Assembly (NCBI GenBank): GCA_934746185.1
Contig: CAKVEY010000005.1
Coordinates: 1 to 26,461, forward strand
Length of the DNA: 26,461 nucleotides
Direction: 5' to 3'
Source of the DNA: an uncultured Clostridia bacterium
GTDB taxonomy: Bacteria; Bacillota; Clostridia; Christensenellales; UBA1242
How positions within the stretch are numbered: the stretch's first letter is position 1; each line of letters starts with the position of its first letter. Of this stretch, positions 24,158 to 26,461 are shown one piece after another. The translations under genes and the position numbers were made by a program. Below the pieces are notes generated by a model. The model was given only the letters and a program-made list of their open reading frames with translations. It did not search any database and was not told where the DNA came from.

Positions 24158-24607
24158 CTATTTTTTCTTTAGTTTTTCTACACGATTTATTAATTCATCA
24201 ACATTGTCTTTCATTAGTTTTATTTCACTTTTCATTAAGTTTAATTTGGCGTAGTTATAAATTAAAATTTCTTTGTCTATTTTAACTTTAAAACAACTAT
24301 TTATTAAACTTAAATCTTGTTCCATAAATTCTAACTTTTGAGTAAATTCTCGGTAAATATCATAGTAATTATCAAAGGCATTTTCTTTTAAACATTCTTC
24401 TGTTTTATTACTTAATTCAGTTAATTCTTCATTATTGCTTTCAGTATATTTGCAATTATCTACGCTAACAATTTCTCCACTTTTTTCTTCAAACTCTTCT
24501 TTTTTTTGTAGAAAAATGTCGTAAATAAAAATTAAAGTTCGATTAAAGTCGATAAGATTTTCTTTAAAATCTTTAAAATTTTCAAGTAATATTTCTTCTT
24601 TTTCCAT
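24158..24607 (-). CDS. Small helical protein, unknown function (first of a pair)
   Basis: Not recognised. Residues are mostly Glu, Lys, Leu, Asn and Phe, and the pattern (ILLENFKDFKENLIDFNRTL; LNLMKSEIKLMKDNVDELI) suggests long amphipathic helices ending in a basic KLKKK. There is no signal peptide. The ATG is preceded by TATAAT at six bases and has no Shine-Dalgarno sequence, so it is probably leaderless. It forms a two-gene operon with the next gene on the minus strand. Size, helix content and pairing recall small chaperones or structural partner proteins, but there is no motif to support a specific role. Confidence 0.7.
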   Translation of the reverse strand: MEKEEILLENFKDFKENLIDFNRTLIFIYDIFLQKKEEFEEKSGEIVSVDNCKYTESNNEELTELSNKTEECLKENAFDNYYDIYREFTQKLEFMEQDLSLINSCFKVKIDKEILIYNYAKLNLMKSEIKLMKDNVDELINRVEKLKKK

Positions 24608-24613
24608 ATTTTG

Positions 24614-24641
24614 ATTATATCATAGTAAAAACTAAATTCAA
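24614..24641 (-). promoter_or_regulatory. Promoter of the helical-protein pair (leaderless, extended -10)
   Basis: On the minus strand TTGAAT (24641-24636), 16-bp spacer ending TGA, TATAAT (24619-24614), then six bases to the ATG at 24607. Confidence 0.7.
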
Positions 24642-24732
24642 AACATTTAAAAACACTTAATAAAATAATTATAGAAATTATTTTTTTTAATTTGATTATT
24701 TTTTGCTTAAATTTTTATATATTTTTGCATAA

Positions 24733-24758
24733 AAAAACCACTTTTTTAAGTGGTTTTT
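24733..24758 (-). terminator. Terminator of the 69-residue protein gene
   Basis: AAAAACCACTT (24733-24743), loop TTTT, AAGTGGTTTTT (24748-24758), one base from the stop codon. Confidence 0.85.
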
Positions 24759-24759
24759 A

Positions 24760-24969
24760 TTAATCTCTTGGCTCCCAAGTATCTTCTTCTTGCTCATCAT
24801 CAATACCAAATAAATTTTTATAATGAGCAATTCTTTCTTGACTATCTTTAATTTTCTCTAAGGTGTAAGTTTTGTTTCCTTCGTGGTCAGTAAATTCATA
24901 AAATTCGATATTAAATTTTAAACTAATTCTTTCAGCGTCAATAAATCTTAATGCTTCTTCTTTATCCAT
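24760..24969 (-). CDS. Small acidic hypothetical protein
   Basis: A 69-residue soluble protein, not recognised. It opens MDKEEALRFIDAERISLKF and has YEFTDHEGNKTYTLEKIKDSQERIAHYK in the middle, compatible with a short beta-hairpin and a helix, and an acidic end (DDEQEEDTWEPRD). No signal peptide or membrane segment. It has a fully canonical promoter (24996-25024), AAGGAG before the ATG, and its own terminator, so it is a real, probably well-expressed, monocistronic gene. Confidence 0.75.
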   Translation of the reverse strand: MDKEEALRFIDAERISLKFNIEFYEFTDHEGNKTYTLEKIKDSQERIAHYKNLFGIDDEQEEDTWEPRD

Positions 24970-24995
24970 AATATTTTCTCCTTTTTTATAATTAA

Positions 24996-25024
24996 ATTAT
25001 ATATTATAAAAAAGTCCTTGTCAA
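24996..25024 (-). promoter_or_regulatory. Consensus sigma-70-type promoter
   Basis: On the minus strand TTGACA (25024-25019), 17-bp spacer, TATAAT (25001-24996): a perfect match to consensus at both elements. It drives the 69-residue protein gene. A small palindrome TATCA-TT-TGATA lies just upstream (25030-25041 region). Confidence 0.85.
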
Positions 25025-25156
25025 GACTAAAATATCATTTGATAATGCAGGTAGTCATAACGGTTATAGTGTTCATAAATAAAAAGATAAAAACATTAAA
25101 AAATTCACCACAAAAATTTTGTTTGCAATTATGTTTAAAACTAATTAAACCTAACA

Positions 25157-25181
25157 AAAAAGTGCTAAATAAGCACTTTTT
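25157..25181 (-). terminator. Terminator of the lipoprotein gene
   Basis: AAAAAGTGCT (25157-25166), loop AAATA, AGCACTTTTT (25172-25181); the stop codon TAA falls at its edge. Confidence 0.85.
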
Positions 25182-25935
25182 ATTCACCTGAAGTATCTTT
25201 TGTAAAACCAACTAAACTCGTTGGAAATTCTACATCTGCAACAGCATTATTATAACTATATTTTTCACTAAATAAGTATGGGGTTGTACTATTATTTAAT
25301 CCATAAAACTCTGCAAGCATTTCGATATTTTGTATCAAATTATCTTTAATTGTTATTGTTATATTATATTTTGCAACATTATAAGTTCGTTCTTCTTCTG
25401 GCTTGTCTTGTCTAATTTTAGTTAAATAAATATATGTAGTATCGCCTTTAATTAAACCTGCTATTGTATTGCTTTCAATATCTACATTGTCTTTGTTAAA
25501 AGTATTTATCCAATCACTAAAATTAAAAACTACGCCTGCATTTTCTACATAAGTTCTATTAGTACCATTTTTGGTTAATTTATAATGTTTATTTTGTAAA
25601 CATACAACCCATTCTTCTAATTCGTTATTAATAATTGAATAAGATTGACTATTTTTTTCATCTTTAATCATAGTTCTTTCTTCATTCACTCGTAAACAAG
25701 GGTCTATTGACATCATATTTGGATAATCCAAAACCTTTTTTATTCTATTTTGGTTCATAGAATTATAATAAGCATTAGAATAAATTCCTTGTGCTAATTC
25801 AGCACTTAAAGCCATTTGATTTGTTTCTTTTAGAATTTCACTATCATTTTTAGTACAACCTGCAAACGTGAAAGCAAACAATCCCATACATAAACACAAA
25901 ACGAACGCAAGTGCTATTTTTGTAACTTTTTTCAT
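25180..25935 (-). CDS. Lipoprotein of unknown function with long leader
   Basis: A 251-residue secreted protein with a lipoprotein signal peptide (MKKVTKIALAFVLCLCMGLF then lipobox FAGC), so Cys27 is the likely lipidated residue. The mature part has alternating polar and hydrophobic strands (NNELEEWVVCLQNKHYKLT; TTYIYLTKIRQDKPEEERTY; NIEMLAEFYGL) that suggest a beta-rich, LolA/LppX-like or similar fold, but I do not recognise a family. AAGGAG precedes ATG. Between its promoter (26122-26151) and the start lies about 180 bases of leader with a terminator-like hairpin and an 18-bp repeat, so expression may be controlled by attenuation. The next gene upstream is the 16S rRNA. Confidence 0.8.
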   Translation of the reverse strand: MKKVTKIALAFVLCLCMGLFAFTFAGCTKNDSEILKETNQMALSAELAQGIYSNAYYNSMNQNRIKKVLDYPNMMSIDPCLRVNEERTMIKDEKNSQSYSIINNELEEWVVCLQNKHYKLTKNGTNRTYVENAGVVFNFSDWINTFNKDNVDIESNTIAGLIKGDTTYIYLTKIRQDKPEEERTYNVAKYNITITIKDNLIQNIEMLAEFYGLNNSTTPYLFSEKYSYNNAVADVEFPTSLVGFTKDTSGE

Positions 25936-25970
25936 ATTTTTCTCCTTAAATATTTTCCCATTATTTAAAG

Positions 25971-26070
25971 AAAAACCCGATTAATTTTAATTAACCGAGT
26001 TATATTTAAAAAGTGTATATTTTACCTTTGTTTCTTCGGTTAACCAATGGGGTTCGGTTAACCAATGGGG
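25971..26070 (-). promoter_or_regulatory. Attenuator-like leader: 18-bp repeat and terminator hairpin
   Basis: Two identical tandem 18-bp copies of TTCGGTTAACCAATGGGG (+ strand reading) lie at 26035-26052 and 26053-26070. Downstream in transcript order, 26001-25974 folds as a hairpin (AACTCGGTTAA paired with TTAATCGGGTT, two G-U pairs) followed by TTTTTCTTT, a terminator form. TTAACCG in each repeat can pair with CGGTTAA of the terminator's left arm, and GGTTAACC in one copy with the other. This is an antiterminator/terminator arrangement by inspection, not tested. The spurious + strand frame at 26013-26237 overlaps it. Confidence 0.5.
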
Positions 26071-26121
26071 TTTTCGTTTTCTATTTATCTTCTAGTTGTT
26101 ATTCCCCTTTCTCTATTAAAA

Positions 26122-26151
26122 ATATTCGCACTTTTCAACATTTCTTGTCAA
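26122..26151 (-). promoter_or_regulatory. Probable promoter of the 25180 lipoprotein
   Basis: On the minus strand a perfect -35 TTGACA (26151-26146), then an 18-bp spacer and GAATAT (26127-26122). The -10 is weak. No other gene could use it, since the 16S terminator lies upstream. Confidence 0.5.
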
Positions 26152-26271
26152 GCGTTTTTGTATTATTTTTTAAATTTTTAACTTTTTTATTCTACTTTAA
26201 CTTGGGCGTAAGTGAAAAATTAACTTTTATCATCTAATTTATTTAATCAATTATGGTTATAAAAAAACAAT

Positions 26272-26300
26272 AAAAAATCTCGAACGTAAGTCCGAGATTT
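26272..26300 (-). terminator. Terminator downstream of 16S rRNA
   Basis: On the minus strand AAATCTCG (26300-26293), ten-base loop, CGAGATTT (26282-26275), then further Ts to 26272. It lies about 95 bases after the 16S 3' end, with no 23S or tRNA between. Between it and 16S a second stem, AAACTAACT-TTTT-AGTTAGTTT (26345-26366), may help 3' processing. Confidence 0.7.
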
Positions 26301-26395
26301 AATATACTAACTAGGAATTCGTACTTTTCTTGCAATTCCACCTTAAACTAACTTTTTAGTTAGTTTGTCGATTTAGGCTTTTTCTTCATCTCTTT

Positions 26396-26461
26396 AAAAG
26401 GAGGTGATCCAGCTGCACCTTCCGATACCGCTACCTTGTTACGACTTCACCCCAGTCATCG
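26396..26461 (-). rRNA. rrs: 16S ribosomal RNA, 3' end (partial)
   Basis: The minus strand reads through GTAACAAGGTAGCGGTATCG, then GGTGCAGCTGGATCACCTCC, the universal 3' end of bacterial 16S rRNA including the anti-Shine-Dalgarno CCTCC. The gene runs off the right edge of the window, so only about 66 bases are present. The mature 3' end should be near 26396. It is followed on the minus strand by two hairpins, one with a T run, and then a protein gene; no 23S or tRNA follows in the 26 kb to the left. Confidence 0.98.

Noticed and set aside
26013..26237. Open frame of 74 codons on the + strand
   Set aside because: It lies over the leader repeat of the minus-strand lipoprotein, has no ribosome binding site and codes for a low-complexity Phe/Ser-rich product.
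25936..26395. tRNA genes in the 16S downstream region
   Set aside because: No cloverleaf with a T-loop (TTCRA flanked by pairing arms) was seen on either strand.

Overview
The window is a very AT-rich, gene-dense bacterial chromosome segment. It carries an anti-Shine-Dalgarno-bearing 16S rRNA 3' end, GyrB and GyrA of Gram-positive type, many lipoprotein signal peptides, VanW, MscL, and SipW/TasA-type secretion genes. Rubrerythrin suggests an anaerobic or microaerophilic life. I infer a low-GC Bacillota lineage, probably an uncultured gut-type clostridium, but cannot name a genus from this sequence.

Layout. 1-2035 (+): rubrerythrin, a collapsed pair of small helix-turn-helix (HTH) gene remnants, and a membrane-anchored lipoprotein. 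2036-2345: AT-rich gap with a 17-bp tandem repeat. 2346-7318 (-): gyrB-gyrA-membrane protein operon; the natural gyrA start is ATG immediately followed by TAA. 7399-8824: a four-helix membrane protein (+), then an intact divergent HTH pair with a palindromic operator and a frameshifted HTH duplicate. 8825-11250: a PH-domain protein (-), walJ with one in-frame stop (+), and a nucleoside hydrolase (+). 11253-11553: intergenic cluster of DnaA boxes and palindromes. 11548-14381 (-): rmuC and vanW, joined by a hairpin that contains the vanW ribosome binding site. 14383-22909 (-): a four-gene surface operon coding for a 2214-residue lipoprotein (Ig-like, about 17 Fn3-like units, GLUG repeats), a divergent SipW-like signal peptidase and two proteins with SipW-type signal peptides. 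23038-25024 (-): mscL, two small helical proteins and a 69-residue protein. 25157-26151 (-): a lipoprotein with a long leader that looks like an attenuator. 26272-26461 (-): 3' end of 16S rRNA, followed by its own terminator instead of a spacer and 23S.

How the genes work together. gyrBA, walJ and an rRNA gene are origin-proximal in several Bacillota, so the DnaA-box cluster is plausible as an origin or DnaA-binding locus, but gene directions to its right argue against it being oriC. The surface operon is the most interesting functional unit: a dedicated peptidase, two small candidate fibre subunits and a giant anchored protein. A second theme is gene expression: six genes that start transcription units have a -10 box 6-8 bp before ATG and no Shine-Dalgarno sequence, so they probably make leaderless mRNAs. 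A third is decay: three broken regulator genes and two genes (gyrA, walJ) interrupted only by one TAA where Lys or Gln is expected.
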